Shown piece by piece: positions 49,997-57,817 of a stretch of DNA of 64,000 nucleotides. The position numbers and the translations under genes were made by a program. How positions within the stretch are numbered: the stretch's first letter is position 1; each line of letters begins with the position of its first letter. Origin of the DNA: Planobispora longispora (lineage in GTDB: Bacteria; Actinomycetota; Actinomycetes; Streptosporangiales; Streptosporangiaceae); assembly GCF_016863135.1 (NCBI RefSeq), contig NZ_BOOH01000063.1, positions 47,356-111,355 of the forward strand. Reading direction: 5' to 3'. Below the pieces are notes generated by a model. It worked only from the letters and a program-made list of their open reading frames with translations, was not told the DNA's origin and searched no databases.

Positions 49997-52287
49997 CCCG
50001 CGCCTCCAGGAAGGGGATCGACCATGTGCATGCGCAATTCCGTGAAGTAGCGGCGGCCCTCGGCGTCGGACAGCCAGGTCTGGTCCGGGCCGGGGAGCAT
50101 CTCGGAGACCGTCAGCCGCACGTCCCGCCCGGCGGTGAGGCGGGCCGAGCGGACCATCGAGCAGAGCAGGTCGGCGAAGACCGGGCTGGTGAGGTCGGCG
50201 TAGAGCGGTTTGATCTCCGTGGACAGCTTGACGAAGACCTGCTCGGGCAGGCCGAGCTCACGCCGCCAGCGGCGCACGGCCAGGTACCGCGCGCGCTCGC
50301 CGCCGGCGTCGGCCAGCCCCGTCGCGTCCACGGTGGTCCGCCAGGTGCGGCGGGCGACGACCAGCCGGTCGATGGTGATCCTCGGGGTGTGCCCGTCGCC
50401 TCCGACGAGCTTGAAGCCGTCCACGGCGTGGATCGACACCAGCTGCGAGAAGACCTCCAGCAGCGGCCGGGTCCTCCCGTCCGGCATGGTGGCCACCAGT
50501 TCCCCGTCCACCTCGTCGACCGGCACGCCCGTGGCGGGCACCAGCCGGTCGGGGTCGGCCCCGGGGGCGGCCGTCCAGCCCAGCTCGATGTCGGTCGGGT
50601 GGTCCAGCCCGTGCGTCACCCGGCCGGTGTAACGGGGCCACTCCACCGGGTAGAGGGGCCTGACCCGGTCGGGTCCCAGGTCCTCGGCCAGCGCGTCGCG
50701 CAGCGGGCCCGGATCGGGGTGGGCGAGGGTGAAGACGGCGCAGTCGAAGGTCGCCCAGGCCGCGTGCATCTCGCCCATGACCACCAGGTAGTCGCCGCGG
50801 TTGACCGCTTCGACGCTGTCGGCGCAGATCTGCAGGTCGGGGCTGTGCAGCCGGCCGTCCGACCAGCCGGGGCCGGCGGCGGCGAACGCGTCGGAGGCGG
50901 CCAGCCCGCGGGCGGTGAAGGTCAGCTCGGCGGTGTCCGGGGGGACCCGGTCCAGGCCGAACAGCTCCGACCAGCGGCGGGCGAACTCCTCGGCGATGGC
51001 GTCCACGGGCCGGGGACCGGCGCCGAACAGCATGCCCTGGGCGAGGTACCACAGGTCGGACAGGAGCACCGGGCCGTCCGCGCGCAGCTCCTCGTACAGC
51101 TCGCGCAGCGCCCGGCCGTAGGCCGTCGCCAGCTCGGCCGTGAGCCAGCGGGCGGCCCGGAGCATGAGCGCCATCGGCTCGGCGACGCCGTCGATCAGCG
51201 GCCGGCCCACGGTCACCCGCACGTCGCGCGTGGTGTCCTCGTAGACCAGGCCGCGGCCGGCGTAGGTCCGGCCGCTCCTGCGGACCGGGTCGGCGCCGGT
51301 GACCTCGCCGAACACCGCGCTGAGCGCCTCCATCGCGGCGCGCAGGGCGTCCGGGTCGCCCGCGGCGCGCGCCACCTCCCCTCGGGCGGACGCCAGCCGC
51401 TCCAGCCCGGCCAGGGCCCGCCCGCGCACGGCGGGGTCCTCGATGCCGGTCAGCAGCCGCCGGAGGTGTTCCTCGGCGTGCGGGCTCTGCGGCACGTCGC
51501 CCTGCCAGGTCAGCAGGCCGCGCCCGGCCAGGAGGTCGAGCTGCAGGAAGGCGTCGGCCTCGGTGCGGATGCCCGCCTGCCCGGTCACCTCGGCGGCCAC
51601 GTCGACGGCCCTGCGCCTGCCGTCGCATCGCGACAGCAGCAGCGCCTCGGCGGCCGACACCGGGACGGGCGGCTGCGCCGGCCGCAGCACCCGGCGGCCG
51701 TCCAGGGTCAGCTGGGGCTGCAGGGCGGGCGGCAGCCAGCGGCGCACCGCGGGGTCCTCGGCCAGCTTCGCCGCGTACGCGCGCACCGCCCAGTCCTCGA
51801 AGAACACGCGGCGGTCCGACAGCGGCCGCCCGCCGGGCCGTACCTCCAGGGCCGGGCCGTCCTCCGCGCACCGGACCCAGGTCACCGGCCCGAAGAAGCC
51901 CACCGTCTCGTTCTTGGCGCTGTAGCGCTGCCAGTACTTGACGGCGACGCGCTCCCGCTCGCGCCGCCTGCTGTCGCGCCGGCCGCCGCGGGCCAGGGCG
52001 TCCAGCGCGACCAGGGCGCCCCGGTTCTGCCAGGTGATCGCCTCGCGGAAGAGCGGGTCGGCGGCGATCCGGGTCAGCTCGTCGCCCAGCTCCTGACCGG
52101 TCTCCGTGAGGATCTTGTCGAAGTCCTCCGCCGGGAGCTCGCCCGAGAGCAGCGCGTCCGCCGCCCGCGCGCAGCCGGGGGCGGACAGGCGCGTCAGGCC
52201 GTCGGCCGGGAAGCCGGTGCTGCGCAGCAGCGCCTCGCGCCACACCCACCAGCCGGTGTCGCCGAGCGGCATGCGGTGGCCGCTCAT
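49993..52287 (-). CDS. LanB-like protein, glutamylation domain only (PEARL/split-dehydratase type)
   Basis: This 764-aa protein matches the N-terminal tRNA-dependent glutamylation domain of class I lantibiotic dehydratases (PF04738 type). Visible blocks are ITWQNRGALVALDALARG, KYWQRYSAKNETVGFFGPVTWVR, VGRPLIDGVAEPMALMLRAARWL, DYLVVMGEMHAAWATFD, and a C-terminal LGLPEQVFVKLSTEIKPLYADLTSP. NisB is about 990 aa; the C-terminal elimination domain (SpaB_C) is missing here. Such truncated proteins either pair with a separate elimination protein or act as peptide aminoacyl-tRNA ligases. Neither a SpaB_C partner nor a LanC is in the window. It overlaps its neighbours by ATGA on both sides, so it belongs to the NRPS-PKS operon. 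Confidence 0.85.
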   Translation of the reverse strand: MSGHRMPLGDTGWWVWREALLRSTGFPADGLTRLSAPGCARAADALLSGELPAEDFDKILTETGQELGDELTRIAADPLFREAITWQNRGALVALDALARGGRRDSRRRERERVAVKYWQRYSAKNETVGFFGPVTWVRCAEDGPALEVRPGGRPLSDRRVFFEDWAVRAYAAKLAEDPAVRRWLPPALQPQLTLDGRRVLRPAQPPVPVSAAEALLLSRCDGRRRAVDVAAEVTGQAGIRTEADAFLQLDLLAGRGLLTWQGDVPQSPHAEEHLRRLLTGIEDPAVRGRALAGLERLASARGEVARAAGDPDALRAAMEALSAVFGEVTGADPVRRSGRTYAGRGLVYEDTTRDVRVTVGRPLIDGVAEPMALMLRAARWLTAELATAYGRALRELYEELRADGPVLLSDLWYLAQGMLFGAGPRPVDAIAEEFARRWSELFGLDRVPPDTAELTFTARGLAASDAFAAAGPGWSDGRLHSPDLQICADSVEAVNRGDYLVVMGEMHAAWATFDCAVFTLAHPDPGPLRDALAEDLGPDRVRPLYPVEWPRYTGRVTHGLDHPTDIELGWTAAPGADPDRLVPATGVPVDEVDGELVATMPDGRTRPLLEVFSQLVSIHAVDGFKLVGGDGHTPRITIDRLVVARRTWRTTVDATGLADAGGERARYLAVRRWRRELGLPEQVFVKLSTEIKPLYADLTSPVFADLLCSMVRSARLTAGRDVRLTVSEMLPGPDQTWLSDAEGRRYFTELRMHMVDPLPGGAG

Positions 52288-53015
52288 GCGCGCACCCGGT
52301 CCAGGATGTGGTCACGCCGCTCGCGCAGGAAGAAGTGATCGCCCGGCTCGACGCCGAGGGTGAACCCGGCGCTCGTGTGCCCGGCCCAGTCCCGCATGAC
52401 CTCGGCGGGGACCGACCTGTCGTCGGCTCCGGCGAAGCCCTCGATCGGCACCCCGATCGGCGGACCCGGACGGTAGACGTACTCGCGCAGCCAGGTGAAG
52501 TCCGCGCGCAGGACCGGCAGGACGAGCTCGCACAGCTCCGGCTCGGCCACCAGCTCCTCCGGCAGGCCGCCGAGCTCGATGAGCCGGCTGAGCATCTCCT
52601 CGTCGGACACCTCCGCCAGCTCGGCGAGCGGTTCCACGTGGTCCGGCGGCCGGCAGGCGCCCACGTACAGCCGCCGCGGCAGCCGCTCGCCCCGCCTGGT
52701 CAGCTCGCGGACCACCTCGAAGCCCAGCGTGCCGCCCATGGAGTGCCCGTAGATCGCGTACGGCCGGTCGGCCCGGGCCGAGACGGCGTCGGCGAGCTCC
52801 CCGATGTCGACTCCGAAAGGCTCGGAGAAGCGGCCCTCCCGGCCCGGCAGGACCATGGACAGCACCTCGATCCCGGGCCCCGCCGCGGCGGCCCAGCCCT
52901 GGAAGGCCCCCGCCCCGGCGCCCGCCCACGGCAGGCAGAACAGCTGCATGGGCGCCGCGTGGCGGGGTTGCGGGACGGAGAACCAGTGCTCGAGCGAGCC
53001 GGTGCCGGGTCTCAT
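52284..53015 (-). CDS. Type II thioesterase
   Basis: This 243-aa alpha/beta-hydrolase has LFCLPWAGAGAGAFQGW, the nucleophile motif YGHSMGGTLGFEV, PLAELAEVSDEEML, and the catalytic His in VEPGDHFFLRE, all typical of RifR/GrsT-type editing thioesterases. It removes stalled or mis-primed acyl groups from carrier domains. It starts 2 bp after the ketosynthase stop, with AGGAGGTC upstream, and overlaps the LanB-like gene by ATGA. No type I thioesterase has been found in the window, so chain release is unresolved. Confidence 0.92.
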   Translation of the reverse strand: MRPGTGSLEHWFSVPQPRHAAPMQLFCLPWAGAGAGAFQGWAAAAGPGIEVLSMVLPGREGRFSEPFGVDIGELADAVSARADRPYAIYGHSMGGTLGFEVVRELTRRGERLPRRLYVGACRPPDHVEPLAELAEVSDEEMLSRLIELGGLPEELVAEPELCELVLPVLRADFTWLREYVYRPGPPIGVPIEGFAGADDRSVPAEVMRDWAGHTSAGFTLGVEPGDHFFLRERRDHILDRVRA

Positions 53016-53017
53016 GG

Positions 53018-54658
53018 TCAGACCTCCTGCCGTTGGAACGGGTAGGCGGGCAGCGAGACGACGCGGCCGTCCGCCGGCGGCCAGGCGGGCTCGCCGCCCG
53101 CCGCCCAGCCCTCGGCCGCCCGCGTCAGGTCCTCCGGCGCGTCGTACGGCGCGCCGTAGGGCAGGCCGCGCAGCCGGGCGACGGCCTCGGCCAGGTCCCG
53201 GCAGACGATCGCCGTCCGGTGGGCGAAGGCCCGGCGTCCGGCGGTCAGCGTGTGGGCGACGTCGTCCAGGTCGGTCCGGGGCGCCGCCTCCAGGCAGTCG
53301 GCCAGCCGCGTGCGGGCCTGGCGCAGGGCCTCGGGCGTCCGGGCCGAGACGGGCAGGACGTGCCAGCCGGTGGAGGCCGGGCGCGGCGGTCCGCCGGCGG
53401 CCTGCTCGACGATCACGTGGGCGTTGGTCCCGCCCAGGCCGAAGGAGCTCACCCCGGCCCGCCGGGTCTCCGTCTCCCAGGCCACGTTCTTGACGGGCAC
53501 GGAGAAGGGGCCGAACTCGACGTCCGGAGCCGCCCGCTCGAAGTGGAGGTTGGCCGGGACGACGCCGTGCCGTACCGCCAGCACGGCCTTGATCAGCGAC
53601 GCCGCGCCCGCCGCCGCGTCGAGGTTGCCGAGGTTGGTCTTGATCGAGCCGAGCGCGACGGTTCCCGGCGGCAGCGGGTCGGCGGAGAAGGCCTGGACCA
53701 GGGCGGCGACCTCGATCGCGTCCCCGACCGCGGTGCCGCTGCCGTGCGCCTCGACGAAGCCGATCGCGCCGGGCGTCAGCCCGGCGTCCGCCAGCGCCTC
53801 GGCCACCACGCCCGCCTGCCCGTCGAGCCCGGGGGCGGCGAACCCGGCCCGGCGGGCGCCGTCGTTGCCGACCGCCCAGCCGCGGAGCACGGCGAGGATC
53901 CGATCCCGGCTCTCGGCCGCGTCCCGAAGGCGTCTGAGCGCCAGGACCGCCACGCCGCTGCCGTAGGCGCCGCCCTGACCGGCGGCGTCGAAGGCGCGGC
54001 AGCGGCCGTCGGGGGAGACCAGGCCACCGGGCGTGTGCCGGAAGCGGGGTTCGGTGACGCTCACCCCGCCCGCGAGCGCCAGGTCGCAGCGGTAGTCGAG
54101 CAGGTGCTGGGCCGCCACGCAGACCGCGGTGAGCGAGCTCGAGCAGGCGGTCTGCACGGCCATGGCGGGGCCGGTCAGGCCCAGCCGGTAGGCCGTCTGG
54201 GCGGCCGCGTAGTCGGGCGCGAAGCCCGGGACCAGCGGCTCGTCCGGGTCGCCGGTGAACTGCCGGTAGAGGAAGTGCCTGTTGACCGAGGAACCGGAGA
54301 AGACGCCGATCAGCCCGTCGAAGGCCGCGGGGTCGCAGCCCGCGTCCTCCAGCGCGGCCCAGGACTGCTCCAGGAAGAGCCGTTGCTGGGGGTCCATGGC
54401 GGCGGCCTCGTCCGCCGTCATGCCGAAGAAGTCGGCGTCGAACGCGGTCGCGCCGGGCAGGCGGCCGCCCGCCCGCACGTGCGCCGGATCGGCCAGCAGC
54501 CGCTCACCCACGCCGAGCGCGCGCAGCTCGGCCTCGGTGTAGTCGTGCACGGCGTCCACGCCGTCGAGCAGGTTGCGCCAGAGCGTGGGCACGTCGGGAG
54601 CGCCCGGGAAGCGCCCGGCCATGCCGACGACGGCGATCGCGTCCTCCGGGGGGGACAT
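53018..54658 (-). CDS. Stand-alone AT-less ketosynthase with Asn in place of the second catalytic His
   Basis: This 546-aa protein has a KS domain (1-430) with Cys172 in QTACSSSL and His305 in EAHGSGT. The NxGH motif reads NLGN, so residue 345 is Asn. After the KS comes a linker of about 110 residues ending SLPAYPFQRQ, the post-AT linker motif of trans-AT KS modules, with no AT or ACP. Loss of the second His is typical of non-elongating ketosynthases, which accept and pass on acyl groups without decarboxylative condensation. Its start overlaps the previous stop as TGATG. Confidence 0.88.
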   Translation of the reverse strand: MSPPEDAIAVVGMAGRFPGAPDVPTLWRNLLDGVDAVHDYTEAELRALGVGERLLADPAHVRAGGRLPGATAFDADFFGMTADEAAAMDPQQRLFLEQSWAALEDAGCDPAAFDGLIGVFSGSSVNRHFLYRQFTGDPDEPLVPGFAPDYAAAQTAYRLGLTGPAMAVQTACSSSLTAVCVAAQHLLDYRCDLALAGGVSVTEPRFRHTPGGLVSPDGRCRAFDAAGQGGAYGSGVAVLALRRLRDAAESRDRILAVLRGWAVGNDGARRAGFAAPGLDGQAGVVAEALADAGLTPGAIGFVEAHGSGTAVGDAIEVAALVQAFSADPLPPGTVALGSIKTNLGNLDAAAGAASLIKAVLAVRHGVVPANLHFERAAPDVEFGPFSVPVKNVAWETETRRAGVSSFGLGGTNAHVIVEQAAGGPPRPASTGWHVLPVSARTPEALRQARTRLADCLEAAPRTDLDDVAHTLTAGRRAFAHRTAIVCRDLAEAVARLRGLPYGAPYDAPEDLTRAAEGWAAGGEPAWPPADGRVVSLPAYPFQRQEV

Positions 54659-56004
54659 CAGCGGCAGACCGCCGCGGCGACGTCCTCGACGGTCGCGACC
54701 TCGGTCATCGCCTCCGGTTCGAGCGGCGCGTAGTCCGCCGAGGTGTAGCGGCCCGACCCGTGCACCACCACGTCGCGCCAGTCGTCGGCCAGGCCGCGGT
54801 CGACGGCGTTGAGCACGCCCGTCAGGGCCATGACCAGGGACCATTCCCGCAGCTGCCGGAAGTCGGCGGGCAGTTCGCAGCCGGTCCCGGCCAGCAGCCC
54901 GCGCACCTGCGGGTAGCGGGCCACGCATTCGGCCAGCGAGACCACGATGCCGTCGCCGCCCGAGCGCTCGATGATCGCGTTCATCGAGGGCGAGGTGGCG
55001 GGCCGGTGGGTGTAGAAGGTCGGGTCGAGCACCTCGTCCGGGTCGTAGGTCACCGCGGGGAAGCGCGGGTCGGCCGACTGCCGGTAGAGGCCGTCCGCCG
55101 GGGCGTACTCGGGCAGACCGGCCCGGTCGAAGGACCCGTTGCGGAGGTTGAGCACCATGTCGGGGGTGCCGAGGTGCTGCACGAGCAGGCTGGCGGGCCG
55201 GTGCTCCGGGTCCGAGGCGCCGGACTCCTCCAGCACGTCGCGGCCGCGGTGGTAGCCGAGCAGGCCGAAGGCGCTGGAGACCGCGTGCGCGTGCAGCCGG
55301 GGCCCGGCGACCGGGGACGCGGCGTGCTCGAAGTACGCCCTGGCGGTGTCGGCGACGAGGTAGTTGGCCAGGTCCAGCGAGTACCACAGGTTCTCGCCGT
55401 TGGCCCGCAGGTCGCCGGCGTACTTGTCGGCGAAGGCCCGGCCGAGCGCTTTGACCCGCTCCGGTTCGGGGCCGTCGTAGACGAGCATCGGGTTCAGCTC
55501 GCGCAGCGCGGGGTCGGTGGACAGCCGGCTGGAGCGGAGCTTGGCCAGGCACGAGCCGGGCGCCAGGATCACCGTGCGCAGCTGGTCGGGGCGGACCAGC
55601 CCGGCCTCGATCGCGCGCAGCACCGCGTCGCGCAGGGCGACGCCCTTGTTGGCCGAGGTGGGGGAGAAGATCGTGATCGCCTCGCCGTACCGCCTGATGT
55701 ACTCCACCGCGCGGGCGACGATCATCAGTGAGGCGAAGGTCTTGGTGGTGCCCGTGGCGGGGTTGCCGGTGAGGTCGAGCAGGGTCAGCCGGTGCTCGCC
55801 GTACTCGCCGAGCGGTTCCCAGCGGGCGGTGGCCACCGACAGGAAACGTTCCACGTCCGCGTCGAGGGCGGGCAGGTGGTAGCCGGGGGAGAAGCCGATG
55901 TCCGATCTGGCCGGTTCGAGGTCGTCGACGCAGGCGGCGATCGAGGCGGGGAGGCGGTCGTAGTAGTCGATTAGCAGGTTCGCTGCGTGCATCGTCGGGC
56001 GCAC
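54658..56004 (-). CDS. PLP fold-type-II-like enzyme of unknown specificity
   Basis: This 448-aa protein is not a clear member of a named family. Its core suggests a threonine synthase/cysteine synthase-type fold: LTGNPATGTTKTFASLMIVARAV, resembling the NPTGSFKDR Lys motif with Lys after TGTT, followed by ITIFSPTSANKGVALRDAV in the position of the SxGN phosphate-binding turn. The family relationship is an inference from these blocks. If right, it would handle an amino acid beta- or gamma-substitution. It lies 6 bp downstream of a Rossmann dehydrogenase gene and 1 bp overlaps the ketosynthase gene, so it probably makes a building block for the cluster. Confidence 0.6.
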   Translation of the reverse strand: MRPTMHAANLLIDYYDRLPASIAACVDDLEPARSDIGFSPGYHLPALDADVERFLSVATARWEPLGEYGEHRLTLLDLTGNPATGTTKTFASLMIVARAVEYIRRYGEAITIFSPTSANKGVALRDAVLRAIEAGLVRPDQLRTVILAPGSCLAKLRSSRLSTDPALRELNPMLVYDGPEPERVKALGRAFADKYAGDLRANGENLWYSLDLANYLVADTARAYFEHAASPVAGPRLHAHAVSSAFGLLGYHRGRDVLEESGASDPEHRPASLLVQHLGTPDMVLNLRNGSFDRAGLPEYAPADGLYRQSADPRFPAVTYDPDEVLDPTFYTHRPATSPSMNAIIERSGGDGIVVSLAECVARYPQVRGLLAGTGCELPADFRQLREWSLVMALTGVLNAVDRGLADDWRDVVVHGSGRYTSADYAPLEPEAMTEVATVEDVAAAVCR

Positions 56005-56010
56005 CTCTGT

Positions 56011-57072
56011 CTACGGGTAGGCGGGGAGGTCTCTGAGCCGATCTCTGAGCTGGGTGAAGGCTTTGACGGCGGGATCCAGATCCGTGGCGGGGAAGCCGTC
56101 GGCGAGGTCGGGGGCGACCCGGGAGAGTTCCTCCCGGGCGGCGGGGCCGAAGGTGACGCGTGCGCCCTCCACGATCACCCCGTCCCGTACGGCTGAGCGC
56201 TGGTTGAAGGCGACGGCCTCGTCCCGGTCCAGGCCCGGCGGCAGGCGCAGGCTGAGCCGGCCGGCCGCGAGCCGTACCGGATAGCCGCCCGGCAGCCCGA
56301 GCGGGCCCGGCAGGGAGGTGTCGAGGTCGCCGCCGGTGAGCAGGCATCCGAGCACCCGGGCGGCGGTCAGGCCGGTGACGTGGTTGAGCTCGGTGCGCGG
56401 GACGGCCCGCTGGGCGGCGAGGAGCGCGCCGGCGTCGGCGAGCTCGCGGTCCCGGTGCCAGACCCGCGCCTCGTCCCCGGGGGAGGCGGGCGCGTGCAGG
56501 TGGACGTGGTGGGCGAGCACCCGCAGCTCTCGCTGGTCGGCCAGGCCGAGGGCGCTCTGGAGACTCGCGGCCAGCAGGCCGGCGTTGCCGATCCCGCACA
56601 GCACCGGGACGCCGCACGCGGCCAGCACGGGGTTGACCGCGTCGGGGAAGCAGGCGTTGACGAACCAGGAGCCGGGGCCGGCCGAGGCGAGTGCGGCGCC
56701 CGCGCGGACGGCGGCCTCGGCCTGGAAGGGCAGGGTGAGCCCGAAGCCGCCGCGCCGGAGCAGGGAGGTCCAGGCCGAGGGGGAGCGGAGCGACTCCCAG
56801 GGGGATTGGCTGGAGGCGGCCAGCAGCACGCCCGCCGGAGCGGCGGTCGCCAGGGCCTCCGGCAGGGCCTCGGGCAGGGGGACCGGCGCGGGACGGAAGG
56901 TCACGCCGGAGCCGGCGATCGCGGCTCTGGCCATGCCGATGTGGCATAACGCGGCGATCCTGGCCGGATCGCGCCCGATCACGGTGATCCGGACCGGCGG
57001 GCCGGTCACGGCCAGGGCGTAACAGACGGCTCTGGCCAGGCCACCGGTGCCGATGACTGCCAGCTCGGTCAT
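56011..57072 (-). CDS. Rossmann-fold NAD(P)-binding dehydrogenase-like protein
   Basis: This 353-aa protein starts with a dinucleotide fold, LAVIGTGGLARAVCYALA. It continues NACFPDAVNPVLAACGVPVLCGIGNAGLLAASLQSALG and LAHHVHLHA, a layout reminiscent of the malate/lactate or opine dehydrogenase superfamilies. I cannot name the substrate. Pairing with the adjacent PLP enzyme recalls SbnA/SbnB-type diaminopropionate synthesis, where a PLP enzyme and an NAD dehydrogenase act in sequence, but no direct homology to SbnB is claimed. It is the first large gene of the leftward operon. Confidence 0.65.
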   Translation of the reverse strand: MTELAVIGTGGLARAVCYALAVTGPPVRITVIGRDPARIAALCHIGMARAAIAGSGVTFRPAPVPLPEALPEALATAAPAGVLLAASSQSPWESLRSPSAWTSLLRRGGFGLTLPFQAEAAVRAGAALASAGPGSWFVNACFPDAVNPVLAACGVPVLCGIGNAGLLAASLQSALGLADQRELRVLAHHVHLHAPASPGDEARVWHRDRELADAGALLAAQRAVPRTELNHVTGLTAARVLGCLLTGGDLDTSLPGPLGLPGGYPVRLAAGRLSLRLPPGLDRDEAVAFNQRSAVRDGVIVEGARVTFGPAAREELSRVAPDLADGFPATDLDPAVKAFTQLRDRLRDLPAYP

Positions 57073-57170
57073 GCGCCCTCCCCGGGCGGCCTCATGACCG
57101 GTTCCTCTGTGGTCGAATCCCCCGTGATCGGATCACCGTGGTTATCGGTGACCTCGACGAGTGCGGTCAT
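57069..57170 (-). CDS. Candidate 33-residue ORF coupled to the operon
   Basis: An ATG at 57170 opens a 33-aa acidic, Thr-rich peptide (starts MTALVEVTDNHGDP, ends MRPPGEGA). Its stop overlaps the dehydrogenase start as ATGA. Third positions are about 75% GC, lower than neighbouring genes but above the flanking AT-rich DNA. No strong ribosome site precedes it; a GTG upstream would make a 54-residue form. It is the only small ORF next to a LanB-like gene, so it could be a scaffold peptide, but it may be chance. Confidence 0.3.
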   Translation of the reverse strand: MTALVEVTDNHGDPITGDSTTEEPVMRPPGEGA

Positions 57171-57290
57171 GCTGCGCTGGCCGGTAACGGGAGGTAACTG
57201 TGCACCGCCATGCTGAACTGGGCCCCTCTCCACGCTGGTAAGCACGGAATTAAGGACGAACCCACAAAATGTGTATGGATTCCCCGTAAT

Positions 57291-57319
57291 GGCCCAAACC
57301 GTTGTGACGAGTTTGGGCC
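57291..57319. promoter_or_regulatory. Inverted repeat in the cluster control region
   Basis: Perfect 9-bp arms (GGCCCAAAC and GTTTGGGCC) flank an 11-nt spacer. The form fits an operator or small hairpin. It lies about 120 bp upstream of the leftward small ORF and 295 bp upstream of mbtH. Confidence 0.5.
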
Positions 57320-57510
57320 CGGCCCATATTTCACAGTTCACCCAGGTGCTGTCAATGCTCCGTTTACGGTCATGAGCACTGTCAGTGATCGACGGATGCG
57401 GTTCTCCCGACAAGTATTGACTTGCCGGGTTCCTGTGGACTTCAATCGGCGGCACTTCGTCTGAAGACGACTACCGGTGCTGTCAGGGCCGGACAAAGCG
57501 CCCTGCTGAC

Positions 57511-57540
57511 CGTTGTTTGCCGTAATTTGTCGTGTTTTGC
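57511..57540 (+). promoter_or_regulatory. Three phased 10-bp direct repeats upstream of mbtH
   Basis: CGTTGTTTGC, CGTAATTTGT and CGTGTTTTGC follow each other without gaps (consensus CGTnnTTTGY), one helical turn apart. A TAAGTC hexamer starts 5 bp downstream. Phased direct repeats just before a -10 are typical of SARP-type activators of antibiotic clusters. The regulator itself is not in the window. Confidence 0.5.
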
Positions 57541-57613
57541 GGCTCTAAGTCCCACATTGTTCTTTGGCGTGTCCGGCGACCCCTGACACGGCGAATAGGG
57601 AGTAGGCGTACCC

Positions 57614-57817
57614 ATGCCCAGTGGCGACTACAAGGTAGTGATCAACTACGAGGAGCAATACTCGATCTGGGCGTCAGACCGCCCCACGCCGGCCGGCTGG
57701 CGGGATGAAGGGTTTTCGGGCGACCGTAATAGCTGCCTTGAGTATGTAGACAAGGTGTGGACGGACATGAGGCCCCGCAGCCTGCGTGAGGCCATGCAGG
57801 AGTCCGAGCGGGCGTGA
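57614..57817 (+). CDS. MbtH-like protein
   Basis: This 67-aa protein has the family hallmarks: YKVVINYEEQYSIWASDRPTPAGW, then CLEYVDKVWTDMRPRSLREAM, with the three conserved Trp residues. MbtH proteins bind A domains and help their folding and adenylation. It overlaps the downstream NRPS start by GTGA and probably serves its A domains. GGGAGTAGG precedes the ATG. Confidence 0.95.
   Translation: MPSGDYKVVINYEEQYSIWASDRPTPAGWRDEGFSGDRNSCLEYVDKVWTDMRPRSLREAMQESERA

Larger units (their letters stand above)
57171..57613. other. Divergent intergenic region of the biosynthetic cluster
   Basis: This 443-bp region separates the leftward operon from mbtH/NRPS. It is more AT-rich than the genes around it. 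It carries a 9-bp inverted repeat and three phased direct repeats, listed separately. No further gene is supported; the short open frames in it lack codon bias. Confidence 0.6.

Noticed and set aside
53018..56947. A 1309-aa minus-strand frame that includes the ketosynthase
   Set aside because: The first half is shadow of the PLP-like gene; the KS starts at its own ATG (54658) in a TGATG overlap.
57210..57464. Short plus-strand ORF in the cluster control region
   Set aside because: Low GC third positions, no ribosome site and overlap with regulatory repeats; not convincing as a gene.
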